Shown piece after piece: positions 44,053 to 52,957 of a stretch of 64,000 nucleotides of DNA. Source of the DNA: Kaistia terrae (lineage in GTDB: Bacteria; Pseudomonadota; Alphaproteobacteria; Rhizobiales; Kaistiaceae). Where the stretch lies: contig NZ_JAPKNH010000007.1 of NCBI RefSeq assembly GCF_026344005.1, positions 62,001-126,000 of the forward strand, in the 5' to 3' direction. The notes beneath the pieces are model-generated. The model searched no databases and was not told the origin of the DNA. It saw only the letters and a program-made list of their open reading frames with translations. Made by a program: the position numbers and the translations under genes. How positions within the stretch are numbered: position 1 is the stretch's first letter; each line of letters opens with the position of its first letter.

Positions 44053-44088
44053 AAAGCCCCCGCCGAACGCTCGACGGGGGCTTTTTTT
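44053..44088 (+). terminator. Intrinsic terminator
   Basis: AAAGCCCCCG and CGGGGGCTTT arms around a CCGAACGCTCGA core, followed by a run of seven or eight T residues. It closes the transcript that ends with the aldolase gene. Confidence 0.85.
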
Positions 44089-44233
44089 GTTGGCGAGGAA
44101 CGACTCCGGAAGGGACGGCATGCCCCGGCCGACACCCGGCCTGATGATTGGCGTGGACAGAGTCGCCAGCGTGGATTGACTCCTGCCGCCATGAGAACAA
44201 AATAGGAACATAGACCTATGGAGTTTCAGCGTG

Positions 44234-44431
44234 ATGGCCGAACCAGCCCACCCCGTCGACCCAGCGCAGAGCGCGCTGGACCAGCGCGTCGATAGTCTCC
44301 TGGCGGCGCATCAGGGCGATGCGCACGCCGTCATCGAGACGCTTCTGATGGCAATCGACGCGCGAGCCTCCCGCATCTCGTTCGGTTTCGTCCGCGGTCG
44401 CCTGCCTGGCAGCGACATGAACGGCCTCTGA
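44234..44431 (+). CDS. Small conserved hypothetical protein
   Basis: A 65-residue cytoplasmic protein, starting MAEPAHPVDPAQSALDQRVD and carrying LLAAHQGDAHAVIETLLMAI and ISFGFVRGRLPGSD. I recall similar short proteins with the LxAHxGDxxAVIxTLL pattern from rhizobial genomes, function unknown. GGAG lies 10 nt upstream of ATG 44234 (7 nt from an in-frame GTG at 44231). It is the first gene of the accessory patch. Confidence 0.6.
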   Translation: MAEPAHPVDPAQSALDQRVDSLLAAHQGDAHAVIETLLMAIDARASRISFGFVRGRLPGSDMNGL

Positions 44432-44541
44432 GACGGAGCGAACACGGGCCGTATCCGCGATGACAGCAAGGAAGCGTGTCGCGAACGGGAACGAGCCTTG
44501 CGCGACGGCGTTATCCTCCGTTCGTAAAGGAGGATCCGGAA

Positions 44542-45102
44542 ATGGACGCATCGAGCGATCTGAACGGCAAGCTGCAGAAAATCTCCGCCCTGATGGGGTT
44601 GCTTCGATCGGACATTCTGGAGCTTTCACAGGCCAAGGACACCATGCAGCGCATCCCGGTCGTCGCCCATGTGAACTGGATCGCGGACCAACTCGACGCG
44701 GCGAGCGCCACCCTTTCCAATCCGCCGGACGCGCGCGGTCCCGGCGCGAAACGCAATCCCACATCGGCTCGTGCCAGGACGCCCGACGCCAGGCGGCGCG
44801 CAAGCTCCCATTCCGCGGATCGCGATACGAAGCACAAGAATTCGGAGGACAAGGATACCGCCCGGCGGAATACGGCGCATCGCGACACGAAGCTCCATGG
44901 CAGCGGACCCGGTGCACCGCAACCCGACCATCTCCCCGGCGACGACAAGACGGCGATTTCGTCGAAATCGCATGACATCAAGCAGCCCGATGATCCGCGC
45001 CAGCCGGATGTCGGCTCGAACGGCCTTCCCCAGTCCGACGCAGCCCCCTTTGTGCCGCCGATTCCCGATGTGCCGAAGCCCGAGGAAGATCCCTCCCGCT
45101 AA
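44542..45102 (+). CDS. Hypothetical protein: short helical head and long charged, disordered tail
   Basis: A 186-residue protein of no recognised family. Residues 1-60 are helical (LQKISALMGLLRSDILELSQ, NWIADQLDAASATLSN). The rest is low-complexity and hydrophilic, with a loosely repeated motif RDTKHKNSEDKDT and HRDTKLHG, then Asp/Pro-rich sequence ending VPPIPDVPKPEEDPSR. A strong AAAGGAGGATCCGGAA precedes ATG 44542. The tail looks intrinsically disordered. Origin and function are unknown. Confidence 0.55.
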   Translation: MDASSDLNGKLQKISALMGLLRSDILELSQAKDTMQRIPVVAHVNWIADQLDAASATLSNPPDARGPGAKRNPTSARARTPDARRRASSHSADRDTKHKNSEDKDTARRNTAHRDTKLHGSGPGAPQPDHLPGDDKTAISSKSHDIKQPDDPRQPDVGSNGLPQSDAAPFVPPIPDVPKPEEDPSR

Positions 45103-45391
45103 GGCCAATTTCGGATGGGTCGCCGCGAAGCGAACAGCCATCGACCCGCGCCGGTTCCGCAGAAAACGGTTGGCCGGAAGCGATGGTGAGAACCTTGCCG
45201 GCGTCGAAATAGGCCTTCGCGCGAAAGCCTCGAACCGTTTGACCATGGCAATGCCATCGCCCGAAACTACGCGGGTCATGCCTTGTCTCCAGTGATGATG
45301 ATCGATTCGCAAACAGTGTTGCCCCGTCGCCATCGACGGCGAGGGGCGGCGATGTCAGGTTACGGGCGTCAACATGCCAAGGGGGCCTGAT
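45103..45391. other. Spacer without a supportable gene
   Basis: About 290 bp between the disordered protein gene and the RiPP-like peptide. Open frames exist on both strands but none has a ribosome binding site plus recognisable domain. A repeated run of Arg-rich codons on the plus strand may be a relic. The stretch just before 45392 must carry the peptide's ribosome binding site. Confidence 0.4.
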
Positions 45392-45493
45392 ATGAAGAAG
45401 ACTTACGAAAAGCCGACGCTCGACAAGTCCGCTCTGTTGCAGCGCATTGCCGCTGAGCCGATCGCGATCAGCGGCGTGCCTCACGTAGGGTAG
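45392..45493 (+). CDS. Putative RiPP precursor-like small peptide
   Basis: A 33-residue peptide beginning MKKTYEKPTLDKSALLQRIA and ending ISGVPHVG. AAGGGGG stands 6 nt before the ATG. The leader-like N-terminus carries the YxxPxL motif that RRE-containing enzymes recognise in lasso and related RiPP precursors, and short KKxYEKPxL peptides are annotated as putative RiPP precursors in rhizobia. The C-terminus does not have the Gly1...Asp/Glu ring pattern of a lasso core. No cyclase, protease or radical-SAM gene is adjacent, so it is an orphan. A strong hairpin follows 8 nt after the stop. Confidence 0.5.
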   Translation: MKKTYEKPTLDKSALLQRIAAEPIAISGVPHVG

Positions 45494-45501
45494 CTGCTAC
45501 A

Positions 45502-45538
45502 GCCCGCTGGCCCCTGCCTTGCAGGGCTGCCGGCGGGC
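45502..45538 (+). terminator. Extended hairpin after the RiPP-like peptide
   Basis: Outer arms GCCCGCTGGC and GCCGGCGGGC (one G-U pair) and inner arms CCCTGC and GCAGGG around CTT form an almost continuous 16-bp stem. No T-tract follows. It could end or stabilise the short peptide transcript. Confidence 0.55.
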
Positions 45539-45579
45539 GCCAAGCCAGCAGGATATGTCCTGCCCCCGGTGATGTGAGA

Positions 45580-45966
45580 CTAGTAAAGGTCCGCCGCGAC
45601 GAACAGCGTGTCGATAGCGTCGTCATCGAGTGACATCTCGAGGCCCAGCGCGGAGACGTAGGGTTGCGTCCGTTCCCATACGTTGGCGTCAGCGAACCAG
45701 ATGCGAACAGCGCGGACAGGGTGCGCGGCTGTCATCGCCTCGACGGCATCGAGCAGCTTTACCCTGCCGACGAAAACGCCCTCTTCGACCTCTTCCCCCG
45801 GAACAGTAATGACGGCATCCAGCGCGAGCTTCGCCTGAGCGGCCGATACTGAGGCCGGGACGCAGGGGACCGGTCCTGGAAGGCCGTAGGCCGCCAGCAC
45901 ATCCGTCAATTCCGTCTCGTCGAAAATGCGCGTACCCCCCGCCCCGCCTGGCAGGGTTTCGAACAC
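45580..45966 (-). CDS. Phage-type small protein, possibly truncated
   Basis: A 128-residue acidic protein. The C-terminal two thirds (SAAQAKLALDAV, LLDAVEAMTAAHPVRAVRIW, DDDAIDTLFVAADLY) match the pattern of small proteins encoded near tail genes of prophages, which contain AAQAKxAL and an alternating helical IW...R...L...L..xFxxA core. The first 15 or so residues are read antisense to the integrase remnant and may not be original, so the true start or an N-terminal deletion is uncertain. GTG 45966 is the outermost start. No other phage structural gene is nearby. Confidence 0.45.
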   Translation of the reverse strand: MFETLPGGAGGTRIFDETELTDVLAAYGLPGPVPCVPASVSAAQAKLALDAVITVPGEEVEEGVFVGRVKLLDAVEAMTAAHPVRAVRIWFADANVWERTQPYVSALGLEMSLDDDAIDTLFVAADLY

Positions 45967-46281
45967 AAGCCCTATTCAGCGCAGGGCCTGTCCAACCGAA
46001 TGCGAGATTGGTGCGACGAAGCCGGGCTGCCGCAGTGTTCCGCCAATGGCCCCCGGAAGGCTGGCGCAACCATCGCCGCAGAGAACGGTGCGACCGAGGC
46101 GCAGCTCATGGCCATCTTTGGATGGACCTCGGCGAAGCAGGCCTCAATGTACACAAAAAAGGCCAACCGAAAGAAGCAGGCCGGCAAGGCAATGGTTGAT
46201 CAAGATGGGATAAAGCGGGTACAAAGTGTCCAACTTTCCGCGAAATCGTCGTTCCAGTTGGACTTTAACGCGAAAAGATAA
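45955..46281 (+). pseudogene. C-terminal remnant of a tyrosine recombinase (phage-type integrase)
   Basis: Only the last part of the catalytic domain remains: KPYSAQGLSNRMRDWCDEAG, then NGPRKAGATIAAENGATEAQ and IFGWTSAKQASMYTKKANRK. In intact relatives the first motif is HGLRKAGAT; here the catalytic His is Asn and Leu is Pro (NGPRKA), while the Arg and the C-terminal Tyr of SMYTKKA are kept. The N-terminal DNA-binding and first catalytic parts are missing. An ATG at 46000 could open 93 codons, but the product could not be an active recombinase. It ends 21 bp before tRNA-Gly. Confidence 0.8.
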
Positions 46282-46302
46282 GTGATCTCAGTCACTTAAA
46301 AT

Positions 46303-46377
46303 GCGGGTGTAGTTCAGAGGTAGAACGTCAGCTTCCCAAGCTGAATGTCGTGGGTTCAATTCCCATCGCCCGCTCCA
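46303..46377 (+). tRNA. tRNA-Gly, anticodon CCC
   Basis: A full cloverleaf: acceptor GCGGGTG paired with CGCCCGC, D arm GTTC/GAAC, anticodon stem TCAGC/GCTGA with loop TTCCCAA (anticodon CCC), T arm GTGGG TTCAATT CCCAT. Discriminator T at 46374 and an encoded CCA at 46375-46377. An integrase remnant lies directly upstream. Confidence 0.95.
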
Positions 46378-46538
46378 ATTTTCCAACAAAACAAGAACTC
46401 GCAGCGCCTCCTTGGCGTGAGCGGGGATAGTGCCCAGCAAACCGGGATCGATCCTGGCCGAGCCCTTCTCGTCGTCGGCATTGTTTGCTACGCCGGACCG
46501 GGGCAGGCCTCTTCAACCAGCATGAAAGCCAGACGGGA

Positions 46539-46955
46539 ATGCTAGCGCGACTTCTCCTGATCGCATCGACGATCGCCATCACTTCGGCCACCGCTCATGC
46601 CGCCAGCTGCGAGCAGAACTTCAAGGTGAGTGGCGTGCCGTTGGTGACCGCCGTCAGCTACAAGACTTGGCAGGAATTTCCGAAGCTCAAGGTGGATGTT
46701 GCCCTGAAGCGGATCGCCCAGGAGATGGCCGCCCAGGGTTTTTCGGGTGTCCGGATCAACAAGCAATTGTCCAGTGTCGACGCCCATCAGGAAACGACCG
46801 GTTCGGGCCGGGTCCAGACGTTGCGGGCCGTCGCGCGTGCGCGGGGCACGGGCACGCGCGTGGACGCTGTCTTCAACATCCAGGCGCGGCAGGTTACCGA
46901 CAAGAACATCGTTCGCGCCGGACTCTGCGACATCGTCCGCGCCGCCGCGAAATAG
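46539..46955 (+). CDS. Secreted hypothetical protein
   Basis: A 138-residue exported protein. A signal peptide (MLARLLLIASTIAITSATAH, cleavage near AHAASC) is followed by a small alpha/beta domain: FKVSGVPLVTAVSYKTWQEF, FSGVRINKQLSSVDAHQETT and VDAVFNIQARQVTDKN, with a Cys near each end (ASCEQN and GLCDIV) that probably form a disulfide. I do not recognise the family, although such short domains are common in rhizobial periplasmic proteins. ATG 46539 is used because the signal peptide begins there. Confidence 0.6.
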   Translation: MLARLLLIASTIAITSATAHAASCEQNFKVSGVPLVTAVSYKTWQEFPKLKVDVALKRIAQEMAAQGFSGVRINKQLSSVDAHQETTGSGRVQTLRAVARARGTGTRVDAVFNIQARQVTDKNIVRAGLCDIVRAAAK

Positions 46956-47261
46956 GCGCGGCTGGGCCAGGACCAGACGCCCTTCGGACGGAGCGCGCTA
47001 ATCGCGCCACGATGAAGTCGAGGAAGCCTCGCCGGTGGCACGCAATGCAGACGGGCCCGGGGAACGGATCTCTGCCTGTGACGTTGGACACCACCACGGG
47101 CAGTTTTATCCGTCATACTGATCATCAGTTAGTCTAAATCTAAGCTCCTTATCCATCTGTTGGATCTGGGTCTTGAGCGCAGTCTTGGAGCAGAGTCGTT
47201 GCCGATCGGCGCGAACAGAGCTTCAAGCGCGCCAGGCGGCGTCATTCGAGAAGGAAGTCAA
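46956..47261. other. Intergenic region upstream of the BA14K gene
   Basis: 306 bp with no supportable gene. The AT-richer stretch about 47095-47160 (CATACTGATCATCAGTTAG contains a short palindrome CTGATCATCAG) is the best place for the promoter of the BA14K gene. Confidence 0.4.
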
Positions 47262-47837
47262 ATGGGTTTGAGCCGAATCAGTTCTGCCGCCATGGCGCTG
47301 GTATTTGCCGCCACGGCATTGCCGGCACAGGCAGCGCCGTTGCTGCGCGTCGATCCGGGCGCGAACCAGTCGTCCAATGTCATCCAGATCCAGGACCGGC
47401 GCTGTCCGCCGCAGGGTTGCCGACCGGGTGATCGGCCGGGTCGTCCGAACCATGGCGGCCCGAACCGTCCCGGTAATGGCGGTCCGAACCACGGCGGCCC
47501 CGGCTGGGGTGGCAACGGCGGTCCCGGTCACGGCGGCCCGAACTGGAACCGACCCAACAACCGCCCGGGCTACTGGAATGGCCATCGCGGCTACAACGGT
47601 CCGCGCAACGGCTATCGTCGCGGTAACGATGGCTTCTGGTATCCGCTGGCGGCCTTTGGCGTCGGCGCACTGATCGGCGGCGCCATCGCCAACCAGCCGC
47701 GCGAAGTCGCCCCGCCCAGCCTGTCGTTCGAGCACCTGCGCTGGTGCGAGGATCGCTATCGGTCGTTCCGCGCCTCGGACAACACCTTCCAGCCGAACGA
47801 AGGGCCGCGCCGGGCCTGCGTCTCGCCCTACTACTAG
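47262..47837 (+). CDS. BA14K family protein, Gly/Pro/Asn-rich
   Basis: A 191-residue exported protein. Signal peptide (cleavage near AQAAP), then [20 protein letters not shown], a low-complexity region of [10 protein letters not shown]-type repeats (about 60-110), a short hydrophobic helix ([20 protein letters not shown]) and the C-terminal BA14K motif [20 protein letters not shown] with [12 protein letters not shown]14K of Brucella is an immunoreactive lectin-like protein needed for normal envelope; the function is otherwise unknown. AAGGA precedes ATG 47262 and a terminator follows. A paralogue with the same C-terminus but a different repeat lies at 53162-53671. Confidence 0.85.
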   Translation: MGLSRISSAAMALVFAATALPAQAAPLLRVDPGANQSSNVIQIQDRRCPPQGCRPGDRPGRPNHGGPNRPGNGGPNHGGPGWGGNGGPGHGGPNWNRPNNRPGYWNGHRGYNGPRNGYRRGNDGFWYPLAAFGVGALIGGAIANQPREVAPPSLSFEHLRWCEDRYRSFRASDNTFQPNEGPRRACVSPYY

Positions 47838-47860
47838 GCGAACCGTTCGAAATCAAAGAG

Positions 47861-47885
47861 AAGCCCGCCCTTCGGCGGGCTTCTT
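47861..47885. terminator. Intrinsic terminator after BA14K gene
   Basis: AAGCCCGCC TTC GGCGGGCTT hairpin followed by CTTGC, between the convergent BA14K and transglycosylase genes. The short arms are perfect. Confidence 0.75.
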
Positions 47886-47942
47886 GCTGTCTACTATCCA
47901 ATCACGCGTTCCGCGGTCTTTCGGCCATAGCGCATGAAGTCC

Positions 47943-48896
47943 TCAGTTCCGCAGCACCACGCAGGCGCCGCCGAGCTTCTGCAGCGAGTTACAGATCTGG
48001 TTGGCCTTGGCGAGCGTATCGGCCGGCAGGCGCACCCGGTAAAAGGCGCGCCGGCCCCGGCCGGCGATGCGCGAGCCGAGGATCAAAGTCGGCTTGCCTT
48101 CCAGCAAGGACGGATAGCGGGCTACCTGACGGTGATAGGCGTTGATGGCCCGGCTCTTGGAGAAATTGCCGGAAAGCTGGACGCCGAACGGCGCATAGGC
48201 GCCCTCGATCAGCGACGGCCGATAGCTGCGGATCATCGCCACCAGCGTGACGCAATCCTTCGTCTTTGGCCCCGCCTTGGCGGCGGCAATCATTTTCTTA
48301 GCCGGATTCGGATCCGCGTTTCGCGCCTCTGCCGGGCGCGCATCCCATGGTCGCGGCTCCGGGGCATCGGCGTCCGCCTTATCGGCCAGCTTCGGCGGAT
48401 CCAGAAGCTCGATCTTGCCCGTATTCCACTCCTGCACGCTGCGGCCGGTGACGAAGGCGACATAGTCCTCCGTCTCTGCCGGCAGATAGCCGCCGCGTTC
48501 GATCCAGCGCGCCAGCCGGGTCGGCCCGGCATTATATGCTGCAGCTGCGAGACCGAGATTTCCAAACCGATCTTTTAGACCTCTCAGATACTTAGCTGAG
48601 GCGGGAATGGCGAATTCCGGATCGAACGGGTCATCGAGCCCTTGTTCGTCGGCGGTGCCGGGCATGAATTGTGCGATGCCCTGTGCGCCGGCACTGCTAA
48701 CCACATGCGGGCGAAAACTGCTCTCGCGCCAGATCAGCCGCGTGAAGAAATCACGCGGCAGGCCCTGCGCGTCGGCCGATGTTTCGATCAGCCGACAGAT
48801 CGTCTGCACCGTCGTCTCTTCCGCTCGCACGGAGGACGGCAGGAGCATCGAGCCAACGAGGAACAGTCCCGCGAGGCAGGAGGGAGGAAAACGCAT
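47943..48896 (-). CDS. Lytic transglycosylase (SLT domain) with SPOR-like C-terminus
   Basis: Periplasmic murein-cleaving enzyme of 317 residues. After the signal peptide (cleavage near VRAEET) comes the SLT fold: FFTRLIWRESSFRPHVVSSA with the catalytic Glu in RESSF, GAQGIAQFMPGTA, DPEFAIPASAKYLRGL and AAAYNAGPTRLARWI. The C-terminal part (about 230-317; YHRQVARYPSLLEGKPTLIL, ADTLAKANQICNSLQKLGG) is SPOR-like and could bind denuded glycan. ATG 48896 has GGAGAG 8 nt upstream. Confidence 0.88.
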   Translation of the reverse strand: MRFPPSCLAGLFLVGSMLLPSSVRAEETTVQTICRLIETSADAQGLPRDFFTRLIWRESSFRPHVVSSAGAQGIAQFMPGTADEQGLDDPFDPEFAIPASAKYLRGLKDRFGNLGLAAAAYNAGPTRLARWIERGGYLPAETEDYVAFVTGRSVQEWNTGKIELLDPPKLADKADADAPEPRPWDARPAEARNADPNPAKKMIAAAKAGPKTKDCVTLVAMIRSYRPSLIEGAYAPFGVQLSGNFSKSRAINAYHRQVARYPSLLEGKPTLILGSRIAGRGRRAFYRVRLPADTLAKANQICNSLQKLGGACVVLRN

Positions 48897-48917
48897 CAAG
48901 CCGCTCTCCCCGCCTGG

Positions 48918-51083
48918 TTAGACATAGGCGGAAGGATGCTTTTGCGCGAAGCCGAGATGGTCGCGCAGTTTTTCCAGAAGATCGGCCGCCGCTTCCGTCA
49001 CCGGCGTGCCGGGGGGGAAGATTGCCGCCGCGCCGGCCTGCATCAGCGCCTCGAAATCGCCCGGCGGAATAACGCCGCCGACGACGATCATGATGTCGGG
49101 GCGCCCCTGCCGCGCCAGCTCGGCCTTCAACTCGGGAACGAGCGTCAAATGGCCGGCGGCCAGCGACGAGACGCCGACGACATGCACCTTCTCCGAGATC
49201 GCATGCGTTGCAACCTCTTCCGGCGTCGCGAAAAGCGGGCCGATGACGACGTCAAAACCGATATCGGCAAAGGCGGTGGCGATCACCTTCTGGCCACGGT
49301 CATGGCCGTCCTGGCCCATCTTGGCGACGAGGATGCGCGGGGCCCTGCCCTCGTCATGCGTGAATTCGGAAACCAGCGCGGAAAGCCGCTCGATCGGCGC
49401 ATTGTGCTCGCCAAAACCCTCGCGATAGACGCCGGAATTGACCTGGATCACCGCCTTGTGGCGCTTCCAGGCCGTTTCCAGCGCCGACGAGATCTCGCCC
49501 ACCGTCGCCTTGGCGCGGGCAGCGTCGACCGCGAGCGCCAGAAGATTGCCCTCTCCGGAGCGGGCCGAACTCGCGAGCGCCTCAAGGCTGGCGGCCACGG
49601 CTGTCGAATCCCGCTCGGCTTTTAGCTGGCGAAGTTTCTCGATCTGCTGGGCGCGGACGGAGGAATTGTCGACCTTCAGCACATCGATATCAGCCTCGTC
49701 GTCGAGGCGATATTTGTTGACCCCGACCACCGTCTGCCGGCCTGAATCAATGCGCGCCTGCGTCTTCGCCGCCGCTTCCTCGATGCGCAGTTTCGGGATG
49801 CCGGCCTCGATCGCCCTGGCCATGCCGCCGAGCTTTTCGACTTCCTCGATATGCGCCATGGCGCGCTCCGCCAGTTGCGCGGTCAGCGCCTCGACATAAT
49901 AGGAGCCGCCCCAGGGATCGATGATCCGCGTCGTACCGCTCTCTTGTTGCAGGAAAAGCTGGGTGTTGCGGGCGATGCGGGCGGAAAAATCGGTCGGTAG
50001 CGCCAGCGCTTCATCGAGCGCATTGGTGTGCAGCGACTGGGTATGGCCCTGCGTCGCCGCCATCGCCTCGACCGTGGTGCGGACAACGTTGTTGTAGACA
50101 TCCTGCGCCGCCAGCGACCAGCCGGAGGTCTGGCAATGGGTACGCAGCGCGAGGGACTTCTCGTTCTTCGGATGGAACTCGCGCACCAGCTTTGCCCAGA
50201 TCAGCCGCGCCGCGCGCATCTTGGCGACTTCCATGAAGAAGTTCATGCCGATCGCCCAGAAAAACGAAAGACGCGGCGCGAACTGGTCGATGTCGAGGCC
50301 CGCCGCCAGACCGGCGCGAATATATTCGACACCATCGGCGAGTGTATAGGCAAGCTCGAGATCCTGCGTCGCGCCCGCTTCCTGCATGTGATAGCCGGAA
50401 ATCGAGATCGAATTGAACTTCGGCATATGCTGCGAGGTATAGGCGAAGATGTCGGAGATGATCCGCATCGACGGTTCCGGCGGGTAAATGTACGTGTTCC
50501 GGACCATGAACTCCTTGAGGATGTCGTTCTGGATCGTGCCGGAGAGCTTTTCGGGCGGCACGCCCTGTTCCTCGGCGGCGACGATATAGAGCGCCAGGAT
50601 CGGCAGCACCGCCCCGTTCATCGTCATCGACACGCTCATCCTGTCGAGCGGGATGCCGGAGAACAGCGTGCGCATGTCGTAGATCGAGTCGATCGCCACG
50701 CCCGCCATGCCGACATCGCCGGCGACGCGCGGATGGTCGCTGTCATAGCCGCGATGGGTGGCGAGATCGAAGGCAACAGAAAGCCCTTTCTGGCCGGCGG
50801 CGAGATTGCGCCGGTAGAAGGCGTTCGAATCCTCGGCCGTGGAGAAGCCCGCATATTGGCGGATCGTCCAGGGCTGGTTGACATACATGGTCGGATACGG
50901 CCCGCGCAGGAACGGCGCGGTGCCGGGAAAACTGTCGATCGCCTCCAGCCCCTCGCGGTCGGCGGCGGTATAGACCGGCTTGACCGCGATTTCCTCCGGC
51001 GTCAGCCAAAGCGCGCCATCGCCCGGTGCTTCGAGCGGCGCGTTCGCGAAGGATACGGTCGTGAAATCCGGAATCCGGGTCAT
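48918..51083 (-). CDS. Methylmalonyl-CoA mutase, large (alpha) subunit
   Basis: Adenosylcobalamin-dependent isomerase converting methylmalonyl-CoA to succinyl-CoA, last step of propionyl-CoA catabolism. The 721 residues comprise the CoA-binding TIM barrel ([57 protein letters not shown]) and the C-terminal B12 domain with [16 protein letters not shown], whose His ligates cobalt. Its ATG overlaps the stop of the small-subunit gene (ATGA). Neither the G-protein chaperone MeaB nor the epimerase is in the window. Confidence 0.95.
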   Translation of the reverse strand: MTRIPDFTTVSFANAPLEAPGDGALWLTPEEIAVKPVYTAADREGLEAIDSFPGTAPFLRGPYPTMYVNQPWTIRQYAGFSTAEDSNAFYRRNLAAGQKGLSVAFDLATHRGYDSDHPRVAGDVGMAGVAIDSIYDMRTLFSGIPLDRMSVSMTMNGAVLPILALYIVAAEEQGVPPEKLSGTIQNDILKEFMVRNTYIYPPEPSMRIISDIFAYTSQHMPKFNSISISGYHMQEAGATQDLELAYTLADGVEYIRAGLAAGLDIDQFAPRLSFFWAIGMNFFMEVAKMRAARLIWAKLVREFHPKNEKSLALRTHCQTSGWSLAAQDVYNNVVRTTVEAMAATQGHTQSLHTNALDEALALPTDFSARIARNTQLFLQQESGTTRIIDPWGGSYYVEALTAQLAERAMAHIEEVEKLGGMARAIEAGIPKLRIEEAAAKTQARIDSGRQTVVGVNKYRLDDEADIDVLKVDNSSVRAQQIEKLRQLKAERDSTAVAASLEALASSARSGEGNLLALAVDAARAKATVGEISSALETAWKRHKAVIQVNSGVYREGFGEHNAPIERLSALVSEFTHDEGRAPRILVAKMGQDGHDRGQKVIATAFADIGFDVVIGPLFATPEEVATHAISEKVHVVGVSSLAAGHLTLVPELKAELARQGRPDIMIVVGGVIPPGDFEALMQAGAAAIFPPGTPVTEAAADLLEKLRDHLGFAQKHPSAYV

Positions 51084-52957
51084 TTGGAGGTCTCGATCCG
51101 GTCAAGTATCTGGGCCGGATAGTCGGTTATATCGCAGCCCGCATAGAGGAATGCCTCGATTCCGGCATGGCGATAGGCGGTTTCGCGCTCGCCCGGCCGG
51201 CCGGCCAGGACGACATGCGCCATACCGATCCCAACGAGCCGCCGCGCTGCTTCCTCGGCAAAGGTCTCGCCCTCATAGACGGCGTGGCCGGTCTCGCACT
51301 CATAGACCTCGTCGGACGAGCAGAAGCAGGCGGCAACCGCGCCCGAGGCGCGCGCGGCTTCCAGAAGTTCGTCGAGCGAAGCAAAGCCTTCTGAAATCGA
51401 CGCCTCGATGCCGGACGCCTCGAACACGCCCTTGGCGAAGCCGGCGCGGGCGCTGAAGGAAGCCGTCTTGCCGAGCGTGACGAGGAACACTGCCGGACGA
51501 CGGCCGGTCGCAATAGCAAGCGCATCGGCGCGGTCACGCAGTCGCTCGAACGGCTCGGCTGTGCGACGCGAAACGAGACGCGCCGGGCTGTCTCCCGCGA
51601 TCGGCAAGGGCGGCGCGGGAGCGAGGATTTCGACCGGCGCCTCGGCGAGATTGGGGAATTCGCTGGTGCCGGTGATCGGCAGCTTGCGGCGGCGCACATC
51701 GCGCTCCCGCTTGTCGGCGACAACGCGGATCTCGCTCGCAACCCAGCCCGAGGCAAGAACCGCCGCAAGTCCGCCCTGCTGCTCGACATGCTGGAAGATC
51801 GCCCAGGCCTTTTCGCAAAGCGCATCGGTCAGCGCTTCGAACCCGCCCGCTCCCGCCGCCGGATCGAAGACATGGCCGAGGCCGGATTCCTCCAGCAGAA
51901 CCGTCTGCGTATTGCGGGCAATTCTACGCGCGCTGGCGTCGGCCAGGCCGAGCGGCAGCGTGAAAGGCAGCACCGTGACGCTATCGGCGCCGCCAAGTCC
52001 GGCCGAAAATGCTGCAATCGTGTTGCGCAGCATGTTGACGTGCGGGTCGTGCCGGGTCGTCATGCGAAAGCTGGTTTCGGCATCGAGCTGGATCGGCTTT
52101 GGAGCGAGGCCGCAGGCAACTTCCACCCGCGCCCAGAGCCGCCGCAGCGCCCGGAATTTTGCGATGCCAAGAAACTCATCGGCATCGGCGGCGAGCAGGA
52201 ACGAAACCATGTCTCGCGCCCGCTCCAGCGCGACGCCGCGCGCTTCAAGACCGCGCAACCCCGCCACGGCAGAGGCGATCGAAAACGCCAGCTCCTGCGC
52301 TTCCGAAGCGCCGGCATCGTGGAAAACCCGGCCATCGGCGCGCAGAAAGCGCGCCTTCGCGCTCGCGCCAAACGACCCTGCCAGTTCGACCGCTTCATCA
52401 AGCGCGGCGTCGATCCCGTCGCCCCCCTCGCGCGCGAGCACGGAGAACGGGTCGATGCCGAAATCGAGGCGTAGGCTGTCGAGATCGAGCCCCTGGCCAC
52501 GCACCAGCGCCACGACGGATCGCGCCGCTTCGACCGCCGATCGTCCAGCCTCGATACGCAGCGAAACGAGATCCAGCATCACGCCGTCCAGCGCTGCGGC
52601 GATCGTCGGTTCGTCGGCTGCACGAAGACCAAAGCCGCGTGCAAAAACGGCGTCGGCGAAAACGAGCGCCAGCCCGCTCGCGCCGTTGTTCAGATCCTCA
52701 AGCGCTTGCGTGCGCGCCGCGTCTGGCTCGGGCAGGTCGATGCGCTGGACAACGCGCCAATCGCCAAGTTCGGCGCGCGCAGGCCGGGCATGGCTCCCTT
52801 CCGCCTTTGGATAGAGCGGCTCGATGCGGATGTCGTCGGCGGTGCGGGAAACCAGCTTTGCCTCGAAATCCGCGCCCTTGATTGCCTTCACGGCCAGTTC
52901 GCGCCAGGCGGATTCGCTCGAAGGGCGGAAGTCGGTTGCCGATTCTGGCCTGGTCAT
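51080..52957 (-). CDS. Methylmalonyl-CoA mutase, small (beta) subunit
   Basis: Structural subunit of the heterodimeric mutase, 625 residues. The barrel half is recognisable ([45 protein letters not shown]), but the C-terminal B12-like domain lacks the DxHxxG cobalt ligand motif, as expected for MutA-type subunits. AAGGAT is about 8 nt before ATG 52957. Translation is coupled to the large subunit by the 4-nt overlap. The protein is alanine-rich and more divergent than its partner, usual for this subunit. Confidence 0.9.
   Translation of the reverse strand: MTRPESATDFRPSSESAWRELAVKAIKGADFEAKLVSRTADDIRIEPLYPKAEGSHARPARAELGDWRVVQRIDLPEPDAARTQALEDLNNGASGLALVFADAVFARGFGLRAADEPTIAAALDGVMLDLVSLRIEAGRSAVEAARSVVALVRGQGLDLDSLRLDFGIDPFSVLAREGGDGIDAALDEAVELAGSFGASAKARFLRADGRVFHDAGASEAQELAFSIASAVAGLRGLEARGVALERARDMVSFLLAADADEFLGIAKFRALRRLWARVEVACGLAPKPIQLDAETSFRMTTRHDPHVNMLRNTIAAFSAGLGGADSVTVLPFTLPLGLADASARRIARNTQTVLLEESGLGHVFDPAAGAGGFEALTDALCEKAWAIFQHVEQQGGLAAVLASGWVASEIRVVADKRERDVRRRKLPITGTSEFPNLAEAPVEILAPAPPLPIAGDSPARLVSRRTAEPFERLRDRADALAIATGRRPAVFLVTLGKTASFSARAGFAKGVFEASGIEASISEGFASLDELLEAARASGAVAACFCSSDEVYECETGHAVYEGETFAEEAARRLVGIGMAHVVLAGRPGERETAYRHAGIEAFLYAGCDITDYPAQILDRIETSK

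Noticed and set aside
45392-45493. Complete lasso peptide gene cluster
   Set aside because: Only a leader-like motif is present. There is no B protease or C cyclase gene within the window and no lasso core pattern.
46328-46591. Minus-strand frame ending MGIEPTTFSLGS
   Set aside because: It is the reverse complement of tRNA-Gly, a well-known false protein end found in many databases.
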